Shown: positions 16,178-25,515, counted from the first letter of the stretch. The stretch is 64,000 nt of DNA from Acidobacteria bacterium Ga0077551 (GCA_001464545.1 LNFC01000020.1:62001-126000), one strand, 5' to 3'. The notes: generated by a model not told the origin, from the sequence alone. Numbers and translations: made by a program.

Positions 16178-19100
16178 TTACTCCGCGGCCGGAAGGACTT
16201 GCTTCTTGTCCGGGGCATCGTTGGCCGCATAGGACGGGTCCGACTGGGCGGCCGCTTCGGTGCGCAGTCCGCGCAACCGGTTCCATTGGCGTTTCGACCA
16301 GCTGGTGATCCGTTCCGGCGCCAGCAGCCAGGCCGGCGTCACCAGAAGGATCATCGTCGTCGAGAAGCCGAGGCCGAACACCACCGCCGTGGCCAGCTGC
16401 ACCCACCATTCGGAGCTTGCGCCGCCGAAGTTGACGGCGCCGTCGGCAAAGCTGACGCTCATCTGGATGATCATCGGGAACAGGCCGAACATCGTCGTGC
16501 CGGTGGTCAACAGGATCGGACGGATACGCTGGGCAGCCGTCGCGATGGCGGCGTCCTCCGGCGAGCGGCCGTCTTCCCGCAGGCGGTTGAAGGTGTCGAT
16601 CAGGATGATGTTGTTGTTCACCACCACCCCGGCGAGCGCCACGATGCCCGTGCCGATCATCAGGATACTGACATAGGGCAGCAGGAGGTTCACACCGACC
16701 AGCACGCCCGCTGTCGACAGGATCACCGCCGACAGCGTCAGGGCGACTTGCCAGAAGTTGTTGAACTGCCAGAGCAGGATCACGGCCATCATGAACAGGG
16801 CGGCGAGCGCCGCGCCCATGAAGAACGCGCCGGCATCGGCGGTGTCCTCATCGGCGCCTTCGAAGCGCACTTCGAGGCCGGCCGGGAGGTCCTGGCTCGC
16901 AATGAACTCTTTCAGCTCGGCGACGATGGCGCCGCCGGTGCCTTGCTCCTTCGCATTGCCGCGCACATCGACGACGCGCTTGCCTTCGCGCCGCTCGATC
17001 TGGCTGACCCGGGGGGCCGCTTCGCGCGTCACGAACAGGGACAGCGGGACGTTGCCTTGCGGGGTCGAGATCTTCAGGGCGTCGAGGGCAGAGGCCGAGC
17101 GGTCGCCTTCCGGGAACCGGACGCGGATGTCGACTTCTTCATTGGCGTCATCGGGGCGGTAGCGACCGACCAGAACGCCGTTAGTGATGAGCTGCACCGC
17201 GGCGCCGATCTGGGCGACGTCGACGCCGAACTTGCCGGCTTCGGCGCGGTCCACGGTCAGCTGATACTCGACGCCGGGCAGGGCGCGGGAATCGTCAACC
17301 TCGATCACGTCGTTGCGGGCTTCCAGCCAGTCGCGGATCAGCGTCGCCGTCTTGTCGAGCGCGGCGGAGTCGTTGCTGAGCAGGGCAACCTGGATATCCT
17401 TGCCGCCGGGCGGGCCTTGCTCGCGCGCCTTGATCTCGAAGCGCAACGCCGGCACGGCCGCGAGGCGCGTGCGCACTTCGTCGAGCGTTTCGCGGGCATT
17501 GAAATCGCCGTCAGAGGTCGTGTTCAGGTCGAGCAGGATCTGGCCGATCGTGTCGAGCGGCACGCCGCTGACGCCGTCAAAGCTGAAGCCCGAGGAAGAA
17601 ACACCCGTGCGTGTCGAGATCGCGGTGATGCCGTCGATGTCGTCAATGGCGGCTTCGGCCCGGCCGACGAAGGCGGCTTTCTCGTCTGCCGAGAGCGCGC
17701 CCTGCGCCTGCACGAAGACGAAGGCCTGCTCCGGCTCGATATCGAGGAAGAACTCGGTCTTGTGCTGTTCGGAGCCGAACCACATGAAGATCGCGACCAC
17801 CGTGCTGAGCACAACAGCGGTTGTCAGCAGCGGGCGGCGGATCGTCTCCGACACAACCTTCACATAGCCGCCGATGAATCCCTTTGCGCGGCGCGGATCG
17901 CCGTTCGCCGCGAGGGCCGCCAGGTTCTCGTCCACGCCGCCGGCGCGGCCGCCCATGACGCTGCCGAGCACCGGAAGGAAGATCAGCGCGGCGATCAGCG
18001 AGGACGTCAGCACAAAGATCAGGGTGATCGGCAGGTAGGCCATGAACTTGCCGGGCATCGAGTTCCAGAACAGGAACGGCACGAACGCGGCCAGCGTGGT
18101 CAGGGTCGAGGAGACGATCGGCCAGAACATGCGCTTGCCGGCCATGGTATAGGCTTCCTTGCGCTCCATACCTTCGGCCATTTTCCGGTCGGCATATTCG
18201 GTCACCACGATACCGCCATCCACGAGGATGCCGACCGCGATGACCATGCCGAACATCACCATCATGTTGATGGTGTAGCCAAAGGCGCCGAGGAACAGGA
18301 ACGCGATCATGAAGGTCGCGGGGATCGTGATGCCGACGAGCAGCGCCGAGCGCAGGCCGAGCGAGGCCACCACGATGATCATCACCAGCAGGATTGCGGT
18401 CATGATCGAGCTCTGCAGCTGGCCGAGCTGGTCGCCGATCATTTCCGAGGCATCGGATGTGATCTCGGCGCGCACGGTCGGCGGCCATTTCTGGCTCTCG
18501 TCGGCTATGATCGCGCGCACATTGTTGGCGGTGTCGAGGATGTTGGCGCCGGTGCGCTTCACCACTTCGACGAGCAGGGCCTGTTCACCGTTGAAGGTGG
18601 CATGACCGGTTGCGTCCTTGAACGTGCGGCGCACTTCGGCGACATCGCCGAGCGTCACGACGGCGTCGGCCGTGCGTTTGATCGGCAGGCTGAGGGCGTC
18701 GGCGCCGGTGCGGATGATGCCCGGCACCTTGACGGCAAAGCTGCCCTGTCCGGTATCGATCAGGCCGGCCGGGATCAGCTGGTTGTTCGAATTCACAACC
18801 GAGAAGATTTCCTGGTAGGAGATGTTGTAGGCTTCGAGCTTGACCGGATCGATGACGATCTCGAGCAGGTCTTCGCGCTTGCCCTGGACGCGGGCTTCGA
18901 GGATGCCGGGATCGGCTTCGAGGCGCTCGCGCAGGTCTTCCGCGATGCGGCCGAGGCCGCGCTCGGGCGCGTCGCCATAGATGTTGATCACCAGCACGGG
19001 GAATTGCGCGGCGTTGAATTCGGAGACGATGGGTTCGCGCGCGTCGGCGGGGAAATAGCGTTTCGCCATGTCCACCTTGTCCTTGACGTCCAGCACGGCC

Positions 19101-19411
19101 TGGTCGACGTCCACGTCGATCTCGAACTCCAGCACGAGCTGGGCGGCGCCTTCGCCGGCATAGGAGCTGAAGGTTTTCAGGCCTTCGAGGGACTGGATCT
19201 CTTCTTCCACCGGACGCACCAGCAGGCGCTCGGAATCTTCCGGCGTCACGCCGGCGAGCGGGATGGTGATTGCGACGAACGGGATCGGTATGTCCGGGTC
19301 GGCTTCCTTGGGCAGGCCGATATAGGTCGCTGTTCCGGCCAGCATGGCGCAGATCAGGATGGCAATCACCATCCTGGCCCGGCCAATGGCACCATCAATC
19401 AGGCCGTTCAT
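16178..19411 (-). CDS. Efflux RND transporter permease (HAE-1/AcrB-type)
   Basis: 1077-residue inner-membrane proton antiporter of a tripartite efflux system. It has an N-terminal TM1, two large periplasmic loops and twelve TM segments in all. In TM4 the proton-relay motif reads GILVDGGIVVTEYADR, so one of the two adjacent aspartates of AcrB is replaced by Gly, as in the alphaproteobacterial branch with VDGAIV motifs. Its ATG overlaps the TGA of the adaptor gene (ATGA). Substrates cannot be predicted. A long open frame on the opposite strand is a GC artefact. No outer-membrane channel gene is adjacent. Confidence 0.95.
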   Translation of the reverse strand: MNGLIDGAIGRARMVIAILICAMLAGTATYIGLPKEADPDIPIPFVAITIPLAGVTPEDSERLLVRPVEEEIQSLEGLKTFSSYAGEGAAQLVLEFEIDVDVDQAVLDVKDKVDMAKRYFPADAREPIVSEFNAAQFPVLVINIYGDAPERGLGRIAEDLRERLEADPGILEARVQGKREDLLEIVIDPVKLEAYNISYQEIFSVVNSNNQLIPAGLIDTGQGSFAVKVPGIIRTGADALSLPIKRTADAVVTLGDVAEVRRTFKDATGHATFNGEQALLVEVVKRTGANILDTANNVRAIIADESQKWPPTVRAEITSDASEMIGDQLGQLQSSIMTAILLVMIIVVASLGLRSALLVGITIPATFMIAFLFLGAFGYTINMMVMFGMVIAVGILVDGGIVVTEYADRKMAEGMERKEAYTMAGKRMFWPIVSSTLTTLAAFVPFLFWNSMPGKFMAYLPITLIFVLTSSLIAALIFLPVLGSVMGGRAGGVDENLAALAANGDPRRAKGFIGGYVKVVSETIRRPLLTTAVVLSTVVAIFMWFGSEQHKTEFFLDIEPEQAFVFVQAQGALSADEKAAFVGRAEAAIDDIDGITAISTRTGVSSSGFSFDGVSGVPLDTIGQILLDLNTTSDGDFNARETLDEVRTRLAAVPALRFEIKAREQGPPGGKDIQVALLSNDSAALDKTATLIRDWLEARNDVIEVDDSRALPGVEYQLTVDRAEAGKFGVDVAQIGAAVQLITNGVLVGRYRPDDANEEVDIRVRFPEGDRSASALDALKISTPQGNVPLSLFVTREAAPRVSQIERREGKRVVDVRGNAKEQGTGGAIVAELKEFIASQDLPAGLEVRFEGADEDTADAGAFFMGAALAALFMMAVILLWQFNNFWQVALTLSAVILSTAGVLVGVNLLLPYVSILMIGTGIVALAGVVVNNNIILIDTFNRLREDGRSPEDAAIATAAQRIRPILLTTGTTMFGLFPMIIQMSVSFADGAVNFGGASSEWWVQLATAVVFGLGFSTTMILLVTPAWLLAPERITSWSKRQWNRLRGLRTEAAAQSDPSYAANDAPDKKQVLPAAE

Positions 19412-20484
19412 GGACGGGCTCCGCCTTGGGCGACGGGACGCACCTTCACGCCGTCATTGAGATAGTCCTGGCCGATTGCGACGAGCGTCGTCTTGGCCGG
19501 CAGGCCGGTGACCCAGGCGCCGTCCGGCGTCTCGTCGATCACGCGGATCGGTGCGAAGGAAACGGTATCGTCGGCGAGCACCTGGCGCACGCCAAGTTGT
19601 CCGGAGTCGGACAATGTCAGCAGCGAGCGGGCGATCAGCGTGGCTTGCACATCGCCGGCGGGGACCGTCAGCGTGGCGGTCACACCGGCAGCAACCTGCG
19701 CGTCACCGGTGACCAGTTCGGCCTCGACCGGGAAGGTCCGGGTCTGGTCGCTGGCGGTGCGGGCCACATAGCGCAGCTTGGCGGGGAAGGTGCGGCCGTC
19801 GGCGAGCAGGACGCTGGCGGTCATGCCGGGCTGCAGGAGGCCGGCTTCGGCTTCGGTCACTTCGGCGGCGACGATCACGGGGCTCAGGTCCACCAGCAGG
19901 CCGCAGGGCGAGCCCGGGCCGAGGTAGTCGCCGGCTTCGGCGAGGCGTTGTTCGAACACACCATCAAACGGCGCGCGGATCTGGGTGCGGCCGAGTTCGA
20001 CCTTGGCAGAGTTCACGGCGGCTTCGGCAGCATCAAGGCTGGCGCGGGCGGCGGCTTCGCGGTTGGCCGGCGAGAGCCCCTTGGCGGCCAGAGAGGCGGC
20101 GGCGTCATAATCGACTTTCGCCGCGTTGCGGTTGGCTTCGGCCTCCTTGACGCGGGCGCTACGGGCTTCGACGTCCACGCCGCAGAGCAGGGTGCCCTGT
20201 TTCACGAACGTGCCTTCGCGCACCGGCGTCGAAATGACGGTGCCGGCGGTGCCGGACTTCACGATGACCGACTTGTCAGGCGCCGTGCGCCCTTTTGCCG
20301 CCACCCGAAGCTGGTGCAGCTGGCTTTCGGCGGTCACGACAATCGCGTCGGCGATCGGGGCGGGGCCGGTCGCCGCCGGCGGCGCCACCTCGGAGCCCAG
20401 GCTGCCGCGCATGACGCTGCGCGCGCCAAAATACACAACGATTACAGCCAGTATGGCAGCTGCGATCATGACGGAACGGTTCAC
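19408..20484 (-). CDS. RND efflux periplasmic adaptor subunit
   Basis: 358-residue membrane-fusion protein. It has an N-terminal anchor (MIAAAILAVIVVYFGA), lipoyl halves around GTAGTVISTPVREGTFVKQG and RTQIRAPFDGVFEQRL with a helical hairpin between them, then the beta-barrel and membrane-proximal domains. It links the inner-membrane pump to an outer-membrane channel. The start is GTG at 20484, with AGGAAAG about 10 bases upstream; the ATG five codons in is possible. First gene of the two-gene efflux operon. No regulator gene lies next to it. Confidence 0.93.
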   Translation of the reverse strand: MNRSVMIAAAILAVIVVYFGARSVMRGSLGSEVAPPAATGPAPIADAIVVTAESQLHQLRVAAKGRTAPDKSVIVKSGTAGTVISTPVREGTFVKQGTLLCGVDVEARSARVKEAEANRNAAKVDYDAAASLAAKGLSPANREAAARASLDAAEAAVNSAKVELGRTQIRAPFDGVFEQRLAEAGDYLGPGSPCGLLVDLSPVIVAAEVTEAEAGLLQPGMTASVLLADGRTFPAKLRYVARTASDQTRTFPVEAELVTGDAQVAAGVTATLTVPAGDVQATLIARSLLTLSDSGQLGVRQVLADDTVSFAPIRVIDETPDGAWVTGLPAKTTLVAIGQDYLNDGVKVRPVAQGGARP

Positions 20485-20656
20485 GGGCGGGATCTTTCCT
20501 GGGAGGAGTACGCGACAAGATAGTGTTTAGTGACGCGAGAGTCATCTTTCGCGCCCGCAATATTTAGCGCAGCACCTCTTTCCGCCCGGCAAAGAACGGA
20601 GAGATCTTGGTTAATCTAGCACGTCCAGGCCTTCAGGTTCAGGCCGTTTCGTAGCG

Positions 20657-20700
20657 TCAGGTGGCTGAAACCGGCGGTTTCCGGTCGGCCCAGGGGCGGG
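20657..20700 (-). pseudogene. Remnant of an amidase C-terminus
   Basis: On the minus strand this stretch reads RPWADRKPPVSAT then stop, nearly identical to the last residues of the intact amidase gene at 22505-23992 (RPWADRRPPVSAA, stop). At the DNA level 43 bases align with 3 mismatches. It is a detached copy of an amidase 3' end, with the rest missing. The Fic gene lies between the two copies. Confidence 0.75.
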
Positions 20701-21059
20701 TCTCCCGATTTATCGTGCATGATCGGATATAATCGGATGTAGTCGGACATTAAGTCGGAGAAGGGCTTTCGGACCATGAAGCCGCCACACGTCCTTGCTT
20801 GCCTGGACCTGATCAAGCCTGTCGGTGAAAACGGAGAGTCCAAAGGCTGCGGGAAGCTCTGAAAATCCACTTTTCATATCGCTGGCCGGGCCCGGTGCAG
20901 CTTGAGGCGGCCAATCGCAGTGCCGCCATCAGGCGCTTTGAAGGCTGGAGCTGCGCACAAATGCATCCGGCGCGGGCATGGCCTTGATCGCCGTCGGATC
21001 CTGTCAGGCGCGCATGCAAACGCAACTTGGCCAGTTCGAATGCACTTGGTGAGAGAGGC
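20701..21059 (+). other. Non-coding stretch with a TCGGA direct-repeat array
   Basis: About 360 bases without a convincing gene. At 20723-20759 the pentamer TCGGA recurs four times at 10, 10 and 12 base spacing, within an AT-richer patch (TCGGATATAA, TCGGATGTAG). The near-helical phasing suggests a protein-binding array. No terminator or tRNA was found. Short ORFs on the minus strand here have no ribosome site and no recognisable product. Confidence 0.4.
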
Positions 21060-22310
21060 CTAGGTCTCCTTCCTGTCTGGAAACAACCCAGGCATCCAGC
21101 GTGATGCCAGCGTTGCGGGGAAGGCGAGGCGAAGCGGGGCGCGCGATGATTCCGATGTCACAACGCCGCGCTCGATGAGTGATGATGTCATGCGGCGCGC
21201 CGTCCGCTCGCTTGATCCGAGCAGTGTTTCCACATCGCGTCTGGGCAGTTCGCCTCGGAACAAGATCGCTTCCACCACGCTCCCTGCTTTTGCAGGAAGA
21301 CGATCAGCTTTGATCTCTTCCTGCGTCCAGACCAGCATGCGTGCCCTCAGTTCATCCGGCTGGACAAGTGTTCTCATGAAGTCGATCTGATCGAGGCAGG
21401 ATGTCAGGAAGTAGGAGGTGAACCTCGCCAGCGCTTCTTCACTGAGATTGCCGCGCCCATCGAGATCGTTGCGCCGCGTCTGATCACAATTGGCAAGATG
21501 GGTTTTGTAATCATCAACGCTTCTGGCAAGGCCCCGCGCGATCGACCAGATACCGCCAGTGTTCAGAGCCTCTCTCAGCAAGGCATAAGACATCAGACGC
21601 ACGACGCGGCCATTGCCATCGGCAAAGGGGTGAATCCAAACAATACGATGATGGGCGGTTGCGGCCGAGATGATGGAATCTACCTTGCCGGGACTCCGGT
21701 ACGCTTCTTCAAAACGCGCCATAAAGCGCGGCACGGCTCCAGGGCTGATCGCGATGTGCCTACCAACCGCAACGTCGCGGCTTCGAAACTCTCCTGGAAT
21801 GACTTTGATACGCTCGCCCGTATCAGGGTTTGTAACCCAGAGCAGATCATCGGGTAGCTCACCGCAAAATCGCAAATGAACTTCGCGAAGGCCTTCGGAC
21901 GTTGTCGCGCGGCCATCAAGCCCGCCTTCATCAATCCATTTTTGAACGTCGATATGGGCGCGGGCTTCCAGTTGCAGATCGCGCTTTTTGGGATCGGCGC
22001 TGTAATCTGCTTTTAGCGCCCGCTCGATATCGATCGGGTGCGTATCATGGCCTTCGATCAAGTTGCTGTAGTAACAGTTCATCGATCGCACGAGATCAGA
22101 CAGCGCGCTCACCACGCCGTCCGGCAGGCTGGCTCGGAAACCCGAGGATTTTTCGGCAACTTCGAGCGCCAGGTCGGCCAAGGGGCTGCGCCGCCCGCCG
22201 CTCTCTGAAATAAGCATGGGCTCCATCAACCCGATGCTTTCACCGCGATCAGGGCTGGCTCCGGTGGCCGCTTTTTTGGCCGGTTCTTTGTCGGCTTTAT
22301 CTTTCATCAT
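21060..22310 (-). CDS. Fic family protein (protein AMPylase), class II, with C-terminal winged helix
   Basis: About 416 residues. The Fic core is HPFADGNGRVVRLM, with all catalytic residues of HxFxDGNGR. Upstream in the same chain is SNLIEG, which fits the inhibitory (S/T)xxxE(G/N) helix, so the protein is probably auto-inhibited (class II). The C-terminal ~80 residues (PRRDVETLLGSSERTARRMTS) form a winged-helix DNA-binding domain. It would transfer AMP to a target protein; the target is unknown. Start is 22310 or the alternatives 22322 and 22307. Flanks are AT-richer than the genome, and the gene sits between an amidase gene and a copy of that gene's tail, suggesting acquisition. Confidence 0.93.
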   Translation of the reverse strand: MMKDKADKEPAKKAATGASPDRGESIGLMEPMLISESGGRRSPLADLALEVAEKSSGFRASLPDGVVSALSDLVRSMNCYYSNLIEGHDTHPIDIERALKADYSADPKKRDLQLEARAHIDVQKWIDEGGLDGRATTSEGLREVHLRFCGELPDDLLWVTNPDTGERIKVIPGEFRSRDVAVGRHIAISPGAVPRFMARFEEAYRSPGKVDSIISAATAHHRIVWIHPFADGNGRVVRLMSYALLREALNTGGIWSIARGLARSVDDYKTHLANCDQTRRNDLDGRGNLSEEALARFTSYFLTSCLDQIDFMRTLVQPDELRARMLVWTQEEIKADRLPAKAGSVVEAILFRGELPRRDVETLLGSSERTARRMTSSLIERGVVTSESSRAPLRLAFPATLASRWMPGLFPDRKET

Positions 22311-22504
22311 AACACTCAGCATAACAGAGTATTAGAATAAATACGAGTACATTGAATGCCGTCATTTTGGCCGGTTATATGGCCGGTTTGAAAGGAAGGG
22401 TTCAATGACCTGTCCGCAGAGATCCGGTGAGAGGCGAACCGGACTTTTCCGCAACTTGAGCGCACTAAAGGGCTGACATATGCCGCAGGGCGCTTCCGGG
22501 CGCT

Positions 22505-23992
22505 TCAGGCGGCTGAAACCGGCGGCCTCCGGTCGGCCCAGGGGCGGGCGGCTTCCAGTTCGAGGGCGAGTTCGAACAGTAACCCGTCATCGCCCTTGCG
22601 GCCCGAGAACATCGCCCCGATCGGCAGGCCCGAGGGCGACCAGCCGAGTGGTACGCTCATCGAGGCGGCCCCGGCGACGTTCATGGGGGCGGTGTAGGAT
22701 GCAAAGCTCAAGACCCGTTCCATCAGCGTGTCGTAATCTGCATCCGGGGCCTGTTCGCCGATCGGCACGGCCGGGCTGCCCGTCACCGGCGACAGGATCA
22801 CGTCCAGCGACTCGAACATCGCATGATAAGCGCTCTCGAACGCCAGCAGGTAGCTGATGGCGTCCGGAACTTCGGCGATCCGGCGCGCCGCCATACCGGC
22901 AAGGCCCAGCGTCCAGGGCTCGACGATCTCTGTCCCGATGGGCTTGCCCGAAAAGGCCGCCACCTGCTGCGCAAACATTCCGGCGCCGGCGGCCCAATAG
23001 AGAAGGAACGCGTCGGTCAGCTTCGGCCCGTCGATCGGCATCGTGAAATCGATCACCGTGTGGCCGAGTTCCCGGCAAAGCTGCGCGGCGGCCTCAGTCG
23101 CGGCGCGTGTGTCCGGATGCAGCGGCGTCCCGGTTGTCGGCTCCGGGGCAAAGCCGATGCGCAACCGCCGCGTCAGCGGCTTGATCTCGCCGAGCAGCGG
23201 ATAGGTCCCGTCATTCGCCTCGGCGGCGCGGAACAGGGCGATGGAATCGCGCACGCTCAGCGTCACGGCATGGTTCACGGAAATCTGCAGAGGCGGGGCC
23301 TCGCCCGCCTCGCTGTAGGGCAGGCGGTCGCGCGAGGGCTTGAGACCAAACACGCCGCACGTCGAAGCCGGAATCCGGATCGAGCCGCCGCCATCACTCG
23401 CATGCGCAAACGGCACCACCCGCGCCGCGACCAGCGCCGCCGCCCCGCCGGACGATCCACCCGGAAAGCGCGACGCATCCCAGGGATTGCGCGTTGGTCC
23501 GTTCGACAAGGGCTCGGTCGACGAGATCAGCCCCGCTTCCGGCGTCGCCGATTTGCCGAGCGCGACGATGCCGGCGCCGCGCCACTTTTGGGCAAACGGA
23601 TTGTCGGTGGTCGCCATGTGTCCCGCGAGGCCGCGGCTGCCGGCCAGCGTCGGCGCGCCGCGCCAGTCGATCAGGTCCTTGATGAAACTCGGCACGCCCG
23701 CGAACGCGCCGGACAGAAGTCCCGCCGCATCGGAGCGCGCGATCTCGAACGTCTCCGTCACGATACCGTTGATCTGCGGCTCGACAGCCTTCGCCCGGGT
23801 GATCGCCGCTTCGACCTGTTCGAGGCCTGTCGTCTCGCCTGCCGCAATGCCCGCCGCCATCGCGGTCCCGTCGGCATAGGCCGGTACGGTCCGCGCGGGG
23901 GCCACGTCTTCTTTCGTCCCGCGCGAACAGGCGGCAATGGCAACGGTAGCGGCACTGCCGGCCAGCATGGCACGGCGCGATAGTTTCAACAT
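22505..23992 (-). CDS. Amidase (amidase signature family), exported
   Basis: 495 residues. The N-terminus SRRAMLAGSAATVAIAACS combines a twin-arginine-like pattern with a lipobox, so the enzyme is probably exported and lipid-anchored. The Ser-cisSer-Lys machinery is visible: SFIKDLIDW gives the Lys, and FPGGSSGGAAALVAARVVPF the Gly/Ser-rich loop and nucleophile. It hydrolyses an unknown amide. GGGGAGGA precedes the ATG at 23992. A copy of its last ~14 codons is found at 20657-20700 on the far side of the Fic gene. Confidence 0.92.
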   Translation of the reverse strand: MLKLSRRAMLAGSAATVAIAACSRGTKEDVAPARTVPAYADGTAMAAGIAAGETTGLEQVEAAITRAKAVEPQINGIVTETFEIARSDAAGLLSGAFAGVPSFIKDLIDWRGAPTLAGSRGLAGHMATTDNPFAQKWRGAGIVALGKSATPEAGLISSTEPLSNGPTRNPWDASRFPGGSSGGAAALVAARVVPFAHASDGGGSIRIPASTCGVFGLKPSRDRLPYSEAGEAPPLQISVNHAVTLSVRDSIALFRAAEANDGTYPLLGEIKPLTRRLRIGFAPEPTTGTPLHPDTRAATEAAAQLCRELGHTVIDFTMPIDGPKLTDAFLLYWAAGAGMFAQQVAAFSGKPIGTEIVEPWTLGLAGMAARRIAEVPDAISYLLAFESAYHAMFESLDVILSPVTGSPAVPIGEQAPDADYDTLMERVLSFASYTAPMNVAGAASMSVPLGWSPSGLPIGAMFSGRKGDDGLLFELALELEAARPWADRRPPVSAA

Positions 23993-24057
23993 GGTGATCC
24001 TCCCCGGATTCTGTTGGCACGCATGGTGGCGCCGTGCCTTGGGGAGTGCAAGGGCGT

Positions 24058-24666
24058 CTAGCCGTCCGTGCGGGTCACCACACCGCAGGCTACCCGCGCA
24101 CCCGCGCCACCAATCGGCTGCGAGCGATGATCGTCCTCGGCGGCATGGATGAGGATCGATAGTCCATCCCCGCCCAGCGCAGGGACCAGTTCCGTGAGAA
24201 CCGTGAACGCCTCGTAGCCCGCCGAACCATCAGCCGCTGCCCAGGCGTTCGGCAGGTCGCCGGCCTCCGGACCAAGGTCCGGGTTCATCAGGCCGTGAGC
24301 CCCGGCTTCCTTGCCATGGTGGCCGCCGGACAGCTGGTAGGCGCCGACATCCGAGCAGTCGCCTGTCTCGTGCAGGTGCAGGCCGTGCCAGCCGGGCGTC
24401 AGGCCGCCGGGCGCAATTTCCATCCGGATCAGCAGGCCGGTCCGGCCCTGCTCGAGGCGCGCCTGGCCGATTTCCCTGCCGTCCGCGCCAAGGATCGAGG
24501 CGCTCGCCTTGGCCAGTTCCTTGACCATCGGGGACGCGCCCGCTTCGGGCATGTGCATCACGTGCTCGCCATGGTGCTCGCCGTGCATGTCGTGGCCATG
24601 ATGCCCGCCATGTCCGCAAGCGGCGAGGGCCAGCGCGGGTGCGGCGATGAGAAACTGCTTCAGCAT
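24058..24666 (-). CDS. sodC: Superoxide dismutase [Cu-Zn], lipoprotein with His-rich N-terminus
   Basis: 202 residues. Lipobox ALALAACG is followed by a His-rich metal-binding stretch (HGGHHGHDMHGEHHGEH), then the SodC domain. Copper ligands are in GWHGLHLHETGDC and LIHAAEDDH; cysteines in GDC and VACGVV form the usual disulfide. In the zinc loop the motif reads PEAGDLPN where most family members have His two residues before the GD, so one zinc ligand appears replaced by Glu. It is a periplasmic enzyme removing superoxide. The His-rich segment resembles copper-acquiring extensions of some bacterial SodC proteins. Confidence 0.88.
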   Translation of the reverse strand: MLKQFLIAAPALALAACGHGGHHGHDMHGEHHGEHVMHMPEAGASPMVKELAKASASILGADGREIGQARLEQGRTGLLIRMEIAPGGLTPGWHGLHLHETGDCSDVGAYQLSGGHHGKEAGAHGLMNPDLGPEAGDLPNAWAAADGSAGYEAFTVLTELVPALGGDGLSILIHAAEDDHRSQPIGGAGARVACGVVTRTDG

Positions 24667-24714
24667 GTCGATACTCCTGTCGATTCTGGTTCAAGTATAG
24701 GGCAGAGAACCGGA

Positions 24715-25464
24715 ATGTCAGACCCTCAACCGCCTCAAACCGAACGCGCCGACAAGATGTTGGTTGCGCTCGGCCATTTCGGCAGCCGCGCCGCGGCGCA
24801 GGCCGCCATCGCCGCCGGCCTCGTCATCGCGGACGGCAAGACTATCGGCAAACCCTCCGAAAGCCTGTCGCGGGGCGCTGTCATCCAGTCCGAAGCCGCC
24901 CACCCTTATGTCTCGCGCGGCGGCCTGAAACTGGCGCGCGCGCTCGAGGTGTTCGGCGTCGATCCGGCCGGCTTGCAATGCCTCGATCTCGGCGCCTCGA
25001 CCGGCGGGTTCACGGATGTGCTGGTGCGGGCGGGCGCGGCGCATGTCACCTGCGTCGATGTCGGCCACGGCCAGCTGCACGCGAAGATCGCGGGCGACAG
25101 CCGCGTCACCTCGCACGAGCGCCTGAATGCGCGCGGCCTGACGCCCGCGCACCTTGCCGCGCCGCCGCAGCTGATCGTCTGTGATCTGAGCTTTGTCTCG
25201 CTTGCCAAGGTGCTGGACGTGCCGATGGCGCTCGCCGCAAAACCGGCCACGCTGATCGCGCTGTTCAAGCCGCAATTCGAAGTGGGCCCGGCGAATGTCG
25301 GAAAGGGCGGCCTCGTGACCGATGACGCTGCGACAGAAACCGCGCTCGGCGAGTTCCTCACCTACCTGATGTCAGCGGACTGGCGCGTCGAGGCGCCCCA
25401 GCCCAGCCCCATTCCCGGCGGCGATGGCAACCGGGAATGGCTGGTCTGTGCCAGACGTCTCTGA
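24715..25464 (+). CDS. tlyA: TlyA family rRNA 2'-O-methyltransferase
   Basis: 249 residues, standard length. An S4 RNA-binding domain (ADKMLVALGHFGSRAAAQAAI) is followed by an FtsJ-like methyltransferase domain with SAM motif DLGASTGGFTDVLVRAGA and the catalytic-region CDLSFVSL. TlyA proteins methylate ribose in 16S and/or 23S rRNA, affecting subunit joining and capreomycin sensitivity. The ATG at 24715 starts the S4 domain; the long upstream frame only crosses the antisense of sodC. Divergent from sodC. Confidence 0.95.
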   Translation: MSDPQPPQTERADKMLVALGHFGSRAAAQAAIAAGLVIADGKTIGKPSESLSRGAVIQSEAAHPYVSRGGLKLARALEVFGVDPAGLQCLDLGASTGGFTDVLVRAGAAHVTCVDVGHGQLHAKIAGDSRVTSHERLNARGLTPAHLAAPPQLIVCDLSFVSLAKVLDVPMALAAKPATLIALFKPQFEVGPANVGKGGLVTDDAATETALGEFLTYLMSADWRVEAPQPSPIPGGDGNREWLVCARRL

Positions 25465-25467
25465 AGC

Positions 25468-25507
25468 GGCGTTCCGAAAAGTGGGAACCGGTTTTCGGGA
25501 AAACGCC
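25468..25507. repeat. Alphaproteobacterial palindromic intergenic repeat
   Basis: Imperfect palindrome: GGCGTT-CCGAAAA, GTGGGAACCGG, TTTTCGG, AACGCC. The core CCGAAAAGTGGGAACCGG followed by TTTTCGG is a repeat familiar from many Rhizobiales and related genomes. It lies between convergent tlyA and the glycine-zipper gene, where it can fold in both directions and may end both transcripts. Confidence 0.7.
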
Positions 25508-25515
25508 GCGAAAAA

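Noticed and set aside
16199-19465. 1088-codon open frame antisense to the RND permease
   Set aside because: It mirrors the coding bias of a clear RND gene, has a His/Asp/Arg/Gly-rich composition with no domain, and is typical of GC-rich antisense frames.
20528-20548. TGAC-N6-GTCA before the RND adaptor gene
   Set aside because: Only four-base arms; expected by chance at this length.
20616-20870. 84-codon minus-strand ORF over the amidase remnant
   Set aside because: It reads the remnant in a different frame from the amidase and has no ribosome site or known product.
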